DNA of 64,000 bases from Pseudomonadota bacterium (GCA_019351895.1 JABBOH010000015.1:1-64000); one strand, 5' to 3'. Shown: positions 47,373-55,793, numbered from the stretch's first letter. Made by a program: numbers and translations. The notes: generated by a model not told the origin, from the sequence alone.

Positions 47373-49010
47373 TCAGGCGCGACCCAGTCGCTCGGCGCCG
47401 CCGCCCAAAGCCGGTCCCGCCGTCGGGTCCGCCCCCTCGGGCTTCTGCGCAATCAGCGTCTGCGTCGTCAGGATGAGGGCCGCGATCGAGGTCGCGTTGC
47501 GGATCGCCGTCATCCCTACTTTGACCGGGTCGACCACACCCGCCGCGACCAGATCGACGATGGCGCCGCTGCGCGCGTCGAACCCCATGCCCATCGCCGC
47601 ACCCGCAAGGCGGCCCAGAACCTCCGCCGGATCCCGCCCGGAATTGCGGACGATACAGGACAAGGGTTGCGCCAAGGCACCTTGCAGCAGGCTCGCCCCC
47701 AGCCGCTGCCCGCCCTCAAGCCGCTCGAGCGTCGGCCCGAGCCCCGGCACGAGCTGGAACATCGCGGCGCCACCCCCGGCGACGACGCCCTCCTCCACCG
47801 CCGCCCGCGTGGCGTTGATCGCATCCTCGATCATCTGCGCGCGCCGCTTCTGCTCGGCGGGTGTGGCGCCGCCGGCAAAGACCGTCGCCGAACCGCCGGA
47901 CAGCTTTGCCAGTCGCTCCTGCAGCTTGTCCCGCTCGATGTTCTGCGGCGCCGCCTCATACTGGCGCGCCACCTGCGCCCGGCGTGCCGAGACGTTGGCC
48001 GCATCCCCGGCGCCTTTGCTGATGATGGTCTGGTTCGCGCTGATCCGCACTTGCCGCGCGCTGCCGAGGTCACGCAGCGACACATCCTCGAGCCGCCCCC
48101 CAAGTTCGCGCGCGATCACCCGCCCGCCGGTGACGATCGCGATATCCTCGAGCATGGCCTTCCGCCAGTGGCCGTATTCAGGCGGGTGGATGGCCGCGAC
48201 CAGCGCCTGCCCGCGGTCCCGCCGCCCGAGCAGCCGCACGAGGCAGTTGGCCCCCACCTCCTCCGCCATGATCAGCAGCGGACGGTCGCTGCCCTTCAAC
48301 AAAGCCTCGATGGCCGCCGCGTCTTCGGGCCCCAGCAGCTTGAGATCCGTCATGAGGATGAGTGGGTCGTCGAGCACGACCTGCATGCGCTCGATGTCGG
48401 TGACCATGTGATGCGAGAGATAGCCGCGGTCGAAGGACATGCCGTCGACCACCTCCAGCTGCGTCTCGACGGTCGTGCCAAGCTCGACCGTCACGATCCC
48501 GGTGGGCCCAACGCGCTCGATCGCCTCGGCGACCATGGCGCCCGTCACGGGGTCGTTCGCGGCGATTGTTGCGACCGCGCGCGTCTCCTCCGCCCCGCGC
48601 AGCGGACGCGCGCTTGCACGGAGTGCCGCCAGCGCATCGACCACCGCGATCTCGAGCCCTGCCACGAGATCGACCGGATTAGCGCCCCGCGCCAGATGGT
48701 CGAGCCCCTGCTGCACCATGGCGTCCGCGAGCACGGTCGCGGTTGTGGTGCCATCGCCCGCGATCTCGTTCGTCTGCTTCGAGACCTCCCGCAGCACCTG
48801 CGCGCCCATGTTTTCGAACGGATCGGGAAGTTCGATCTCCTGCGCGATGCTGACGCCGTCGCGCGATATGATCGGGGTGCCGACCGGACGGTCGATGATG
48901 GCGTTCATCCCCTTGGGTCCGAGCGTGCCACGCACCGCGCGCGCAAGCTTCGCCACGCCCCGCCCCAGCGCCATGCGCGCTTCGTCATCGTGCAGCATCA
49001 TCTTGGACAT
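47373..49010 (-). CDS. prmG: GroEL-like chaperonin of the monooxygenase cluster (PrmG/MimG type)
   Basis: 545 residues from the ATG at 49010 (MSKMMLHDDEARMALGRGV). Equatorial motifs TLGPKGMNAIID and GDGTTTATV (residues 85-93) and the late INATRAAVEEGVVAGGG show an ATP-binding group I chaperonin. The C-terminus ends GGGAERLGRA and lacks the GGM repeat tail of housekeeping GroEL. No groES adjoins it. In Mycobacterium mimABCD a GroEL paralogue is needed to obtain active hydroxylase, so the likely client is PrmA/PrmC. Confidence 0.88.
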   Translation of the reverse strand: MSKMMLHDDEARMALGRGVAKLARAVRGTLGPKGMNAIIDRPVGTPIISRDGVSIAQEIELPDPFENMGAQVLREVSKQTNEIAGDGTTTATVLADAMVQQGLDHLARGANPVDLVAGLEIAVVDALAALRASARPLRGAEETRAVATIAANDPVTGAMVAEAIERVGPTGIVTVELGTTVETQLEVVDGMSFDRGYLSHHMVTDIERMQVVLDDPLILMTDLKLLGPEDAAAIEALLKGSDRPLLIMAEEVGANCLVRLLGRRDRGQALVAAIHPPEYGHWRKAMLEDIAIVTGGRVIARELGGRLEDVSLRDLGSARQVRISANQTIISKGAGDAANVSARRAQVARQYEAAPQNIERDKLQERLAKLSGGSATVFAGGATPAEQKRRAQMIEDAINATRAAVEEGVVAGGGAAMFQLVPGLGPTLERLEGGQRLGASLLQGALAQPLSCIVRNSGRDPAEVLGRLAGAAMGMGFDARSGAIVDLVAAGVVDPVKVGMTAIRNATSIAALILTTQTLIAQKPEGADPTAGPALGGGAERLGRA

Positions 49011-49053
49011 GGATCTTCCCGGTCTCTGCAGACGTTTGTTATTATGGCAGGTT

Positions 49054-49075
49054 GTTCTTTTCTGAAGAAAAGAAC
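49054..49075. terminator. Perfect AT-rich hairpin between the DUF59 and GroEL-like genes
   Basis: GTTCTTTTCT (49054-49063) and AGAAAAGAAC (49066-49075) form a perfect 10-bp stem with a two-base spacer. It lies inside the operon, so it may attenuate transcription or stabilise mRNA ends. It resembles the hairpin at 17985-18005. Confidence 0.55.
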
Positions 49076-49101
49076 CAAAAGACCTCTTCCTACGGCAGCG
49101 A

Positions 49102-49893
49102 CTATGGCAGCGGGGCGCGCTTCTCCTTCGGCACCGCGCGAATGAAATCGAGTAAGGTTGGCTCGTCATCCTCGCGTGTCTCATTGAAACGCGCGGCAAG
49201 GAGACCGCGGCACAGCGCACCGTTGAACTCAACATTGACCGCGACCCGCCGCAATGCCCGCATATGCGAACGGAACTTCTCGGACGGGACGGGTGCGCCG
49301 TGCTCGTCGACGAAGGCCGGTGCGGCCTCATCGGCATCGCCCACCACCGACCGACGATCAAGATAGCGCTGGACCAGCGCCTGCCCCTCGGCCGTGTTCG
49401 TGCAGGACCGCAGCTCGGCCAGCGACACCGCCGCCAGCGTCTCGGGCGCATGACCGGCCGCGAGGAGATGATCGGCCAACGCCACCTGTCGCCGCTGGAA
49501 GGCCTTGACGAGGAACGTGCGCCGAACCTGCGCCAGATTGCCGTCGGCTTCGGCACCGAAAGCCGTCTGGAACGAGAGCGTCTCCGCCATGCCGCGATTG
49601 ATTGTCTCGGCGTACATGTGCTCGCCGAGGGTGACCGAGACGCGCGTGACCCAAGGCAAGGTCGCGACCGCGCTCCGCATGTCCTCCGCCATCAGGAAGG
49701 CGAAGTTGGCCGCACACCAATAGGTCGGAAGCCGGAAGGCAATGCTGACCGCGCCATCCTCCGCGATCGCGATATCGGTGACGAAGTCGAGCTCCACCAC
49801 AGATTCGTCGAGTTCGGGATCGTTGACGGTCGCGAGCCGGGCCAGCACCTCGCTGACCCGGTCCGCAGGCACGGCCTCAGTCGTGGTCCTCAC
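49102..49893 (-). CDS. DUF59 (MIP18/PaaD-like) protein of the monooxygenase cluster
   Basis: 263 residues with a GTG start at 49893 that overlaps the amidohydrolase stop (GTGA). Residues 10-95 are a DUF59 domain (LATVNDPELDESVVELDFV, PTYWCAANFAFLMAEDM with one conserved Cys). The remaining 165 residues are a helical region (RRTFLVKAFQRRQVALADHLLAAGH) not found in short SufT/PaaD proteins. DUF59 proteins assist iron-sulfur or metal-site maturation, so a role in assembling the di-iron hydroxylase or the [2Fe-2S] reductase is plausible but unproven. Confidence 0.78.
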   Translation of the reverse strand: MRTTTEAVPADRVSEVLARLATVNDPELDESVVELDFVTDIAIAEDGAVSIAFRLPTYWCAANFAFLMAEDMRSAVATLPWVTRVSVTLGEHMYAETINRGMAETLSFQTAFGAEADGNLAQVRRTFLVKAFQRRQVALADHLLAAGHAPETLAAVSLAELRSCTNTAEGQALVQRYLDRRSVVGDADEAAPAFVDEHGAPVPSEKFRSHMRALRRVAVNVEFNGALCRGLLAARFNETREDDEPTLLDFIRAVPKEKRAPLP

Positions 49894-50909
49894 TCCGCCG
49901 CCACGCTTTGGGTTGAGGAATGGCGTGCCTTCATCGCCTCGATATCGATGTTGTAGAGCTTCGCCGCGTTCAGGCCGAGGATCTTCTTCTTTGCCTGCAA
50001 GGTGAGGTTGACCCCCGTCTCCTTGCGGACATCCTCCGGCAGTTCGTAAGCCATGAACTGGTCGACCAGCCACTTCGGCGTCCAGATGCCGTAGTCGCTG
50101 CCGAAGAGCAGCCGATCCTCGCCAAGCCAGAACAGAAGTTCCGAGATGATGTGGGCGAAATAGCCCGGCCGGCTGTGGATGAAGGGCAGTGCCACGGCAA
50201 GGCCGCCATAGACGTTCGGCTCCTGCACCGCGATCCAGCAGAAATCGTCGAGCCGCGGCAGGCCGCAATGCTCCACGATGAAGTTCAGATTGGGAAAGCA
50301 GGTGGCGGCGTCGTCGATATCGGCGACATCGAAGGCGTCGCGGTTGAGGGGCAGGATCGTTGGCCCCTTGTGGACATGAATGTTCTTGATGCCGAGCTTC
50401 TCGGCATGCTCCAGGAACCGCTTTGCGTGATCGTCAGACAGTTTGTAGCCCTTGCTGTCGCCCTTCCACTCGGCGGTATAGAGCTTCACGCCCTTCAGCT
50501 TGTACTTCTCGACATCCTCCTCCAACTGGGCCATCCCGGCCTCGCCATCACGCGGGTCGAACGCGCCGTTGATGATGAAGCGGTCGGGGTAGCGCACGCC
50601 AAGGCTCGCGTTCTGCTCCAGCGTATTGAAGCCGTTCTTGTAGAAGTCCTTGAGATAGGTCGGCTGGAAGATCGCCATGTCGTCGTAGCCTTTGACGAAC
50701 AGGTCCTCATACATCGTCTCGGCGCCATATTTTTCGAACTTGGCGCGCGGCCACAACTCCTCCTTGGGGCTCAGCGCCGTATGGTAGCCGTAGAAGCAGT
50801 TGATGAACTCTTCACCATGCTTGTTGCGCTGGTTGGCCGGGCTGGCATCCCATAGATGGACATGCCCGTCGATGATGAAGATTTCCTCGCCGTCTTTGGT
50901 TTTATACAT
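49890..50909 (-). CDS. Amidohydrolase-2 family protein of the monooxygenase cluster
   Basis: 339 residues. Metal-binding residues are in IDGHVHLW (N-terminus), NIHVHKGPT near residue 182, VEHCGLPR near 220 and FGSDYGIW near 265, the TIM-barrel amidohydrolase pattern. Homologues sit next to mimABCD/prmABCD in actinobacteria. Its reaction is unknown; a hydrolase or decarboxylase for an oxidation product, or a folding helper, are possibilities. It is followed with four-base overlap by the DUF59 gene. Confidence 0.83.
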   Translation of the reverse strand: MYKTKDGEEIFIIDGHVHLWDASPANQRNKHGEEFINCFYGYHTALSPKEELWPRAKFEKYGAETMYEDLFVKGYDDMAIFQPTYLKDFYKNGFNTLEQNASLGVRYPDRFIINGAFDPRDGEAGMAQLEEDVEKYKLKGVKLYTAEWKGDSKGYKLSDDHAKRFLEHAEKLGIKNIHVHKGPTILPLNRDAFDVADIDDAATCFPNLNFIVEHCGLPRLDDFCWIAVQEPNVYGGLAVALPFIHSRPGYFAHIISELLFWLGEDRLLFGSDYGIWTPKWLVDQFMAYELPEDVRKETGVNLTLQAKKKILGLNAAKLYNIDIEAMKARHSSTQSVAAE

Positions 50910-50965
50910 GTTCGCTCCCGAATACTGCCTTTAGTCCGCAACGACGCGCTCGTATCGCTGTTGCG

Positions 50966-51322
50966 TCAGATGAAGTCTTTTACATCGTCCATGTTGCCGA
51001 ACAGCACGACGGTGTTGTCATCCACCATCACCATGCGGCCGTAATGGGTCGATGTCGAGATCTCGAAAAGATAGGGCGTCATTTCGCGGCCGAGGCGTTC
51101 AGAAATCTCGTCCATCTTGAATACCATCTTGCCGTGGCCGTCGATGCGGATCATGGCGGGCATGTAGGTGACCGTCGTGCCGGGCTTCTCGCTCATGACC
51201 TCGGCGATGACGCGCGCCTCGACACTGTCGTTCATCGTCACGCCGCATTCGACCGAGATGGTCTGCTCGAAACGCATATCCTTCATGGACTTGAAGATAT
51301 TGTCGGTATGGGACTGAGACAT
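50966..51322 (-). CDS. prmD: Propane monooxygenase coupling (regulatory) protein
   Basis: 118 residues from the ATG at 51322 (MSQSHTDNIFKSMKDM); the longer open frame is spurious. It matches the MmoB/DmpM coupling protein family: SVECGVTMNDSVEARVIAEVMSEK, PAMIRIDGHGKMVF and the C-terminal VVLFGNMDDVKDFI. This small cofactor-free protein binds the hydroxylase and tunes oxygen activation. It lies 34 bp after prmC. Confidence 0.9.
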   Translation of the reverse strand: MSQSHTDNIFKSMKDMRFEQTISVECGVTMNDSVEARVIAEVMSEKPGTTVTYMPAMIRIDGHGKMVFKMDEISERLGREMTPYLFEISTSTHYGRMVMVDDNTVVLFGNMDDVKDFI

Positions 51323-51356
51323 GGGGCTTCTCCTTGTCAGCGTGTTGAGGGACGAA

Positions 51357-52442
51357 TCAGGCGTCGACGATCGAGCGCACGTCGATATTCGTCTCTGCGC
51401 CGATAGCGCGCAGGCGGTTCTTCGCCTGCTCCAAAGCCTCAGTGAAGTTCGCGACCTTGACGCGGGGCTGCGACCAGATGGGCTGCAGCTGATGCGCCGC
51501 GGCCAGGGCGAGGCTGCCATGCTTCTGCAGCCAGCCGCCGAACACGCCGCGATTGTGATCCGCGTGCTCCTCATCCAGCATCAGCATGCGGAACAGCTCG
51601 ACCGCGTTGGCAAGGTTGCGCTCGTAATCTCCTTCAGCTGCGGAGACGACGGACGGCGTGATGAAATCGTTCTGAGACGCCGCTGACTGCATAACGAAGC
51701 CGCTGCGGAAAAGCTCGGCGACCAGCGGCTCGAATACGAGGTTCACGGCGAAATACTGCTCGAGGAAGTCGGTGGCGCCGCCGATCGTCTCGATGGCTTC
51801 CCGCGTCGGCTGCCAAAGCGGATCTTCCAGCCAATGCTTTTTGCCGGCGTGTTCATCGAAGCCGTCGATATCGAGGCCGATCTCGCTGAGATAGAGCGTC
51901 AGATCCTGGGCGAAGCGGAGCTTGTACGAGGAGTTGGTAAGGATCGCGTTGTTGATCATCTGCGTGTAGCCATAGCGCTGCGCCTGCATCGTCGACGTGC
52001 CGAGGCCGAATTCGGCATGCTTGAAGGCACCGACGTGATCCTGGAGCACACGCACCCAGGCCGGATCGAAGCGCTTCGGCGCGCCGGAGCGGCGGCCGTT
52101 CTCGACGACGCTCTGGATCATGCCGCAGACGGTCGCCTGACGCTGATAATGGGTCCGCTCCCACTCCTGGTCGACGCTGCGATAGGCGTGCCAGTTGCTG
52201 CTGCGCGCGATCGTCCAATTTTCTGAATAGGTCGGCGTGCCGTCGGCGAAGGAGATGATCCAATCCTGAAGCAGGTATCGCTTGGGATCGGGCTGCACAT
52301 CGACGGTCATGTCTTCGTAATGGGTCGCGCGACGCCCCTTCGGGTCGAAGTAGTTGTATTTGCGGCTATCCCAGCCGGCGAACTTGGCCGCGCCGGCAGC
52401 ACCGGACTTGATGGGGGCGGATTCTTGCGTCGTAGAACTCAT
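51357..52442 (-). CDS. prmC: Propane monooxygenase hydroxylase small (beta) subunit
   Basis: 361 residues of the ferritin-like beta subunit of soluble di-iron monooxygenases, with FDPKGRRATHYEDMTVDVQ near the start and DWIISFADGTPTYSENWTIA. It lacks the paired ExxH iron motifs, as expected for the structural subunit. It pairs with PrmA in the hydroxylase dimer. It lies 90 bp after prmB. Confidence 0.91.
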   Translation of the reverse strand: MSSTTQESAPIKSGAAGAAKFAGWDSRKYNYFDPKGRRATHYEDMTVDVQPDPKRYLLQDWIISFADGTPTYSENWTIARSSNWHAYRSVDQEWERTHYQRQATVCGMIQSVVENGRRSGAPKRFDPAWVRVLQDHVGAFKHAEFGLGTSTMQAQRYGYTQMINNAILTNSSYKLRFAQDLTLYLSEIGLDIDGFDEHAGKKHWLEDPLWQPTREAIETIGGATDFLEQYFAVNLVFEPLVAELFRSGFVMQSAASQNDFITPSVVSAAEGDYERNLANAVELFRMLMLDEEHADHNRGVFGGWLQKHGSLALAAAHQLQPIWSQPRVKVANFTEALEQAKNRLRAIGAETNIDVRSIVDA

Positions 52443-52532
52443 CGCGATGACATCCCTCTGAATTATTGTTGATTAGGCTTGAGCAGGCGACTGTCTTGCA
52501 CCCCGCCGACACCGGGATGCGCGTCCTTCCCC

Positions 52533-53588
52533 CTACCGTGTCGCCGGAGTGAACTTGTCGAAGTAAATCCGCTCCGGCTCCACGCCCGCCATCTGGAGCA
52601 CCGGCAGCACCGCGTCGATCATCGGCGGCGGACCGCAGGAATAGGCGTCGATTTCGCCATCCAGACCTTCCGCCCGCAACGTCCGCGCGACGACATCGTG
52701 GATGAAGCCCGTCTCGCCGGTCCATTCGTCACCCGGCTCGGCGTGTGACAAGGCCGGGATGAAGCGGAAATTCGGGAGACGTGAGGTGAAGCCCGCAAAC
52801 TCCTCCAGGTGGAACAGATCGGCTCGGGTGCGAGCGCCATAGAAGAAGCGCACCGGCCGATGGTCGCCGCGCGCCGCATGATCCTGCAGGATCGACCAGA
52901 GCGGCGACATGCCCGAGCCGCCTCCGATCAGCACCAGGGGTCCCGGCCTGCCCTCGCGATGGAAGCAGGTGCCGTAAGGGCCTTTCACGATCAGTGGCTG
53001 GCCGTCTGCAAGGCCGCCGTCGAGCAACGCCGAGAACGCGCCCTGAGGATAAATCTTGATGATGAACTGCAGCGTCGTCGAGCCGCCCGCCGCGTGGTCT
53101 CCCGGCGCGTTTGCCATCGAGAAGGACCGGGTGATGCCGGTGCCGGGAATGGTGATGTCGACATACTGGCCCGCCCAGAACCGGATCGGCGCGCTGAGCT
53201 CCAGCGTCAGCAGACGGATGTCGCGTGTTAGGGACTGAACACTCGTGAGCGTCGCGGGAATTTCCTTCACCGCGATTGATCTGCTGAGCAGATCCTCGTC
53301 GTAATTAAGCAACTCCACCGTGATGTCGCTGTAGGCCAGCGTGCGGCAGAGCAGGATATGGTCCGTGTCGCGCTCCGACTCCGGCAACGCGAAGGTGGAA
53401 TATTTGAGCAGTTCGATATCACCCTCGATGAGGCGGGACTTGCAGCTCGCGCACTGGCCTTCCTTGCAGCCATGCATCACGGAAATGCCCTGGCGGAATG
53501 CCGCGTCGAGCACGGTCTCGCCCTCATGGACATCCATCTCGATGCCGACAGGCTCGAAACGGACAAGGTGGGAAACAGCGTCGTTCAT
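52533..53588 (-). CDS. prmB: Propane monooxygenase reductase
   Basis: 351 residues. An N-terminal plant-type ferredoxin has Cys41, Cys46, Cys49 and Cys81 (C-x4-C-x2-C-x31-C). The FAD domain has TRSFSMANAP and the NAD domain IGGGSGMSPLW, ending YSCGPPPMIDAVLP. It carries electrons from NADH through FAD and [2Fe-2S] to the hydroxylase. Its place between the two hydroxylase genes (A-B-C-D) is the order of actinobacterial and Methylocella propane monooxygenases. Confidence 0.93.
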   Translation of the reverse strand: MNDAVSHLVRFEPVGIEMDVHEGETVLDAAFRQGISVMHGCKEGQCASCKSRLIEGDIELLKYSTFALPESERDTDHILLCRTLAYSDITVELLNYDEDLLSRSIAVKEIPATLTSVQSLTRDIRLLTLELSAPIRFWAGQYVDITIPGTGITRSFSMANAPGDHAAGGSTTLQFIIKIYPQGAFSALLDGGLADGQPLIVKGPYGTCFHREGRPGPLVLIGGGSGMSPLWSILQDHAARGDHRPVRFFYGARTRADLFHLEEFAGFTSRLPNFRFIPALSHAEPGDEWTGETGFIHDVVARTLRAEGLDGEIDAYSCGPPPMIDAVLPVLQMAGVEPERIYFDKFTPATR

Positions 53589-53672
53589 GGTCGCCCCTTT
53601 GCGGGAGAAGTCGTGGGCCTAGGCTTGCCGCGGGTGGGGACCGGCCGAAGCCGGCCCCCGTTTCGCCGCGTC

Positions 53673-55343
53673 TCAGTTGATGGGCGTGATCTTGAAGCCC
53701 TTCCGGTATTCCGCGAGATGCGCTTCCCGCGCCTCCGGCGTCATCGCCCGGATAGCCTTCAGCGGGCTGCCGAGCGTGTGGCCGCGGACATGATCCAGCG
53801 TCCACATGCGGCTGTCGTCGAAGTGCAGATGCGGCTGCGGCACGAGCGTCTTGCCGTCGCTGCGGACGAAGCCGAGATCCTGGATCGCGTCGGCCAGATC
53901 CCAACCATCGTAGCACTCCTCCCACTCGCGCCGGCCGCTAAAGCGGCCCATCGCGGGCGTCGGGCGGCCCTCGTACTCGGCCGAGAACGCGGTCTTGTGC
54001 GTCCAGTGGCAGAGTTCCGAACAGTACGTGTAGATTTTGCCGTCGACTTCGTCGCAGACGATGTCCTCACGGATGAGGCAAGGCACCATGCAGCTCCAGC
54101 AACGATGCGGGTAGACATAGCCCGTCTCGGTGTTGAAGGTCATGACAGTCTCGCCGGGCTTCGAGAGCTTCTCGTACCACTTCCAGTAATCGCCGAACTC
54201 GGCATACCAGCCGGGATACTTATGCTCGAACCACTCGAAGTCCTTTTCCGTCTGGGCCTCGATCCGCCAGAAGTTGACGGGCCAGCCGACCGAGAAGAAC
54301 TGTGCGGTCTTGTGCACGTAGTTCTTCTTGACCATCCGTTCCCAGGCTGCGCCGACATCGTCGTGGTGAATCTTGATGCCGTACTTCTCGAGCGGCAGCA
54401 TATAGGTCCGGTAGTAATCCTCGTAGATCCAGCGATGCCACAGCTCGGCATAGCTTTCCTTGTTCTTGTCGCGATCCGTCGTCGCGTATTCGATCAGCGT
54501 GCCGATGGCAGCATCCACGATCGCGTGGTTCTGCCAGAAGGCATAGCGGATGTCGCGTTCGATGAGCTGATGGTTGTCGGGGTCGTTGATGAGCGACATC
54601 AGCATGGAATGGCCGTTGCCGATGTGCCGGCTCTCATCGGATTGCACCGACAGGAAGACGGTGGGCAATGCATAGTCGCCGTTGCGCGCGGCCTCGGAGG
54701 GCATGGCAACGAACAGCGTGTTGGTGAAGGCGGTTTCCGCCACGACCGTCAGGTAGATGTTGGCGGAGGTGATGGCGTCGCCGGTGACGAAGCCCTCGGC
54801 GAACTGCCGCCCGATCGTGGTCGCGTAGCAGCGGCCGAAAGCGGCTTCCGTGATATCGAACCCGGCCGGGTCGATATAGTTCTCCATGTACCACTTCTTC
54901 AGATTCATCTGGATTGTCGAGTGACGGAACTCGTCGACCATCTGCATCGTGAAGCCGGTTCTCAGTTCCTCACCCGGAGCCAGGCGCGCGACCATCGCCA
55001 TGGAGCGTGCGGCCGAGATTTCGGGGAAGGGAATGATCGCCAGGAAGAGCTTCATCCACTCGACCCAGCGCGGCTGGACGTTGCGGAACATGTCGCCGCG
55101 TAGTGCGGCATCGAGCGCGCCGTAAACGCGGTTGTCCTTCTCTTCCTGCATCGGGAAGTAGGACCGCAGGACCTGCTTCATCGGGTCGCGCGGCGCCTTC
55201 TTGATCTTGTAGTCCGTCGGGAAGGTCATCGCTTCCTGAACGTAGCTTGGCGTCCAGCCGAGATCGGCAACGCGACGAGCGGCTTCGCCGATGCTGATTC
55301 CCTTCTGGGCTGTGATCTTGGTTAACGAAAGGCCCTCAGGCAT
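53673..55343 (-). CDS. prmA: Propane monooxygenase hydroxylase large (alpha) subunit
   Basis: 556 residues. The di-iron ligands are predicted as Glu108, Glu138-x2-His141 (DEFRH), Glu203 and Glu237-x2-His240 (DESRH). Every position is exactly six lower than the known ligands of methane monooxygenase MmoX (114, 144, 147, 209, 243, 246). The MmoX Cys151 position is Gln145, and the Thr213 position is Thr207. A Cys-rich CWSCMVPC region follows in the C-terminal half. It hydroxylates a short hydrocarbon using O2; group 5 SDIMO is the best match, but the substrate could be propane, acetone, phenol or another small molecule. Confidence 0.93.
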   Translation of the reverse strand: MPEGLSLTKITAQKGISIGEAARRVADLGWTPSYVQEAMTFPTDYKIKKAPRDPMKQVLRSYFPMQEEKDNRVYGALDAALRGDMFRNVQPRWVEWMKLFLAIIPFPEISAARSMAMVARLAPGEELRTGFTMQMVDEFRHSTIQMNLKKWYMENYIDPAGFDITEAAFGRCYATTIGRQFAEGFVTGDAITSANIYLTVVAETAFTNTLFVAMPSEAARNGDYALPTVFLSVQSDESRHIGNGHSMLMSLINDPDNHQLIERDIRYAFWQNHAIVDAAIGTLIEYATTDRDKNKESYAELWHRWIYEDYYRTYMLPLEKYGIKIHHDDVGAAWERMVKKNYVHKTAQFFSVGWPVNFWRIEAQTEKDFEWFEHKYPGWYAEFGDYWKWYEKLSKPGETVMTFNTETGYVYPHRCWSCMVPCLIREDIVCDEVDGKIYTYCSELCHWTHKTAFSAEYEGRPTPAMGRFSGRREWEECYDGWDLADAIQDLGFVRSDGKTLVPQPHLHFDDSRMWTLDHVRGHTLGSPLKAIRAMTPEAREAHLAEYRKGFKITPIN

Positions 55344-55441
55344 TAGGAGTCTCCTTCGGTTTTCTGTTTCTTTAGCCTGCGGTCTCGACTTTTGTTCGGA
55401 TTGAAGTCATCAGACAAATGCCGAGGCCGCTAAATATAGTT

Positions 55442-55457
55442 AGCAAGGGATATGCCA
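55442..55457 (-). promoter_or_regulatory. Sigma-54 (-24/-12) promoter of the prm operon
   Basis: Minus strand TGGCAT-ATCCC-TTGCT matches the consensus TGGCAC-N5-TTGCW at all but one position. The start site would be near 55431, giving a leader of about 88 bases before prmA. The cluster encodes two sigma-54 activators. Confidence 0.85.
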
Positions 55458-55533
55458 GCGGAGTGACCATCCTTTGACTTGAGGATTTTTGCAAGCTTTA
55501 TAGTAAACATCAGTTTTATACTGCACTGCGTCA

Positions 55534-55580
55534 TGTCTTGTTATGGGACGAACCGTCCCGATCTGTCGCAGAATGGGACA
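55534..55580 (-). promoter_or_regulatory. Tandem activator-site candidates upstream of prmA
   Basis: Two copies of TGTC-N5-ATGGGAC(A/G) at 55534-55550 and 55564-55580 are 30 bp apart, about three helical turns. The nearer copy is centred about 86 bp above the -24 element. A further palindrome GGGACG-AAC-CGTCCC (55545-55559) overlaps the first. Position and spacing suit an upstream activator of sigma-54 polymerase. Confidence 0.6.
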
Positions 55581-55592
55581 GTCGGCCTGAAC

Positions 55593-55793
55593 TCACGAAC
55601 TCTTCGGACGGCCGATCGGCTTGCCGTCGGCGATGAACCGCGCGGCCAGAACCAGCGTGCCCATCGTGAACTCCCGGCCATGCGCTTCGATCATTTCCTG
55701 CGCCAAAACTCCGACCTTTTCGAAGAACCGGTCCTTTGAACGCTCCTCCTCGGTCGGTGGAGAATTGGGCGGGGGCGTCGGCGCTTGGGTCAT
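55593..55793 (-). CDS. Small 66-residue protein coupled to the WD40 gene
   Basis: 66 residues. A Pro/Thr/Glu-rich start is followed by an amphipathic helical part (DRFFEKVGVLAQEMIEAHG and LVLAARFIADGKPIG). Its ATG overlaps the WD40 stop (ATGA), so it is almost certainly translated with it. The operon ends 12 bp before the prm activator sites. No family is recognised. Confidence 0.6.
   Translation of the reverse strand: MTQAPTPPPNSPPTEEERSKDRFFEKVGVLAQEMIEAHGREFTMGTLVLAARFIADGKPIGRPKSS

Noticed and set aside
47298-49145. A 615-codon plus-strand frame opposite the GroEL-like gene
   Set aside because: Low-complexity composition, no recognisable motif; shadow of the chaperonin gene.
53358-55103. 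A 581-codon plus-strand frame opposite prmA
   Set aside because: No family likeness and fully antisense to a well-supported gene.
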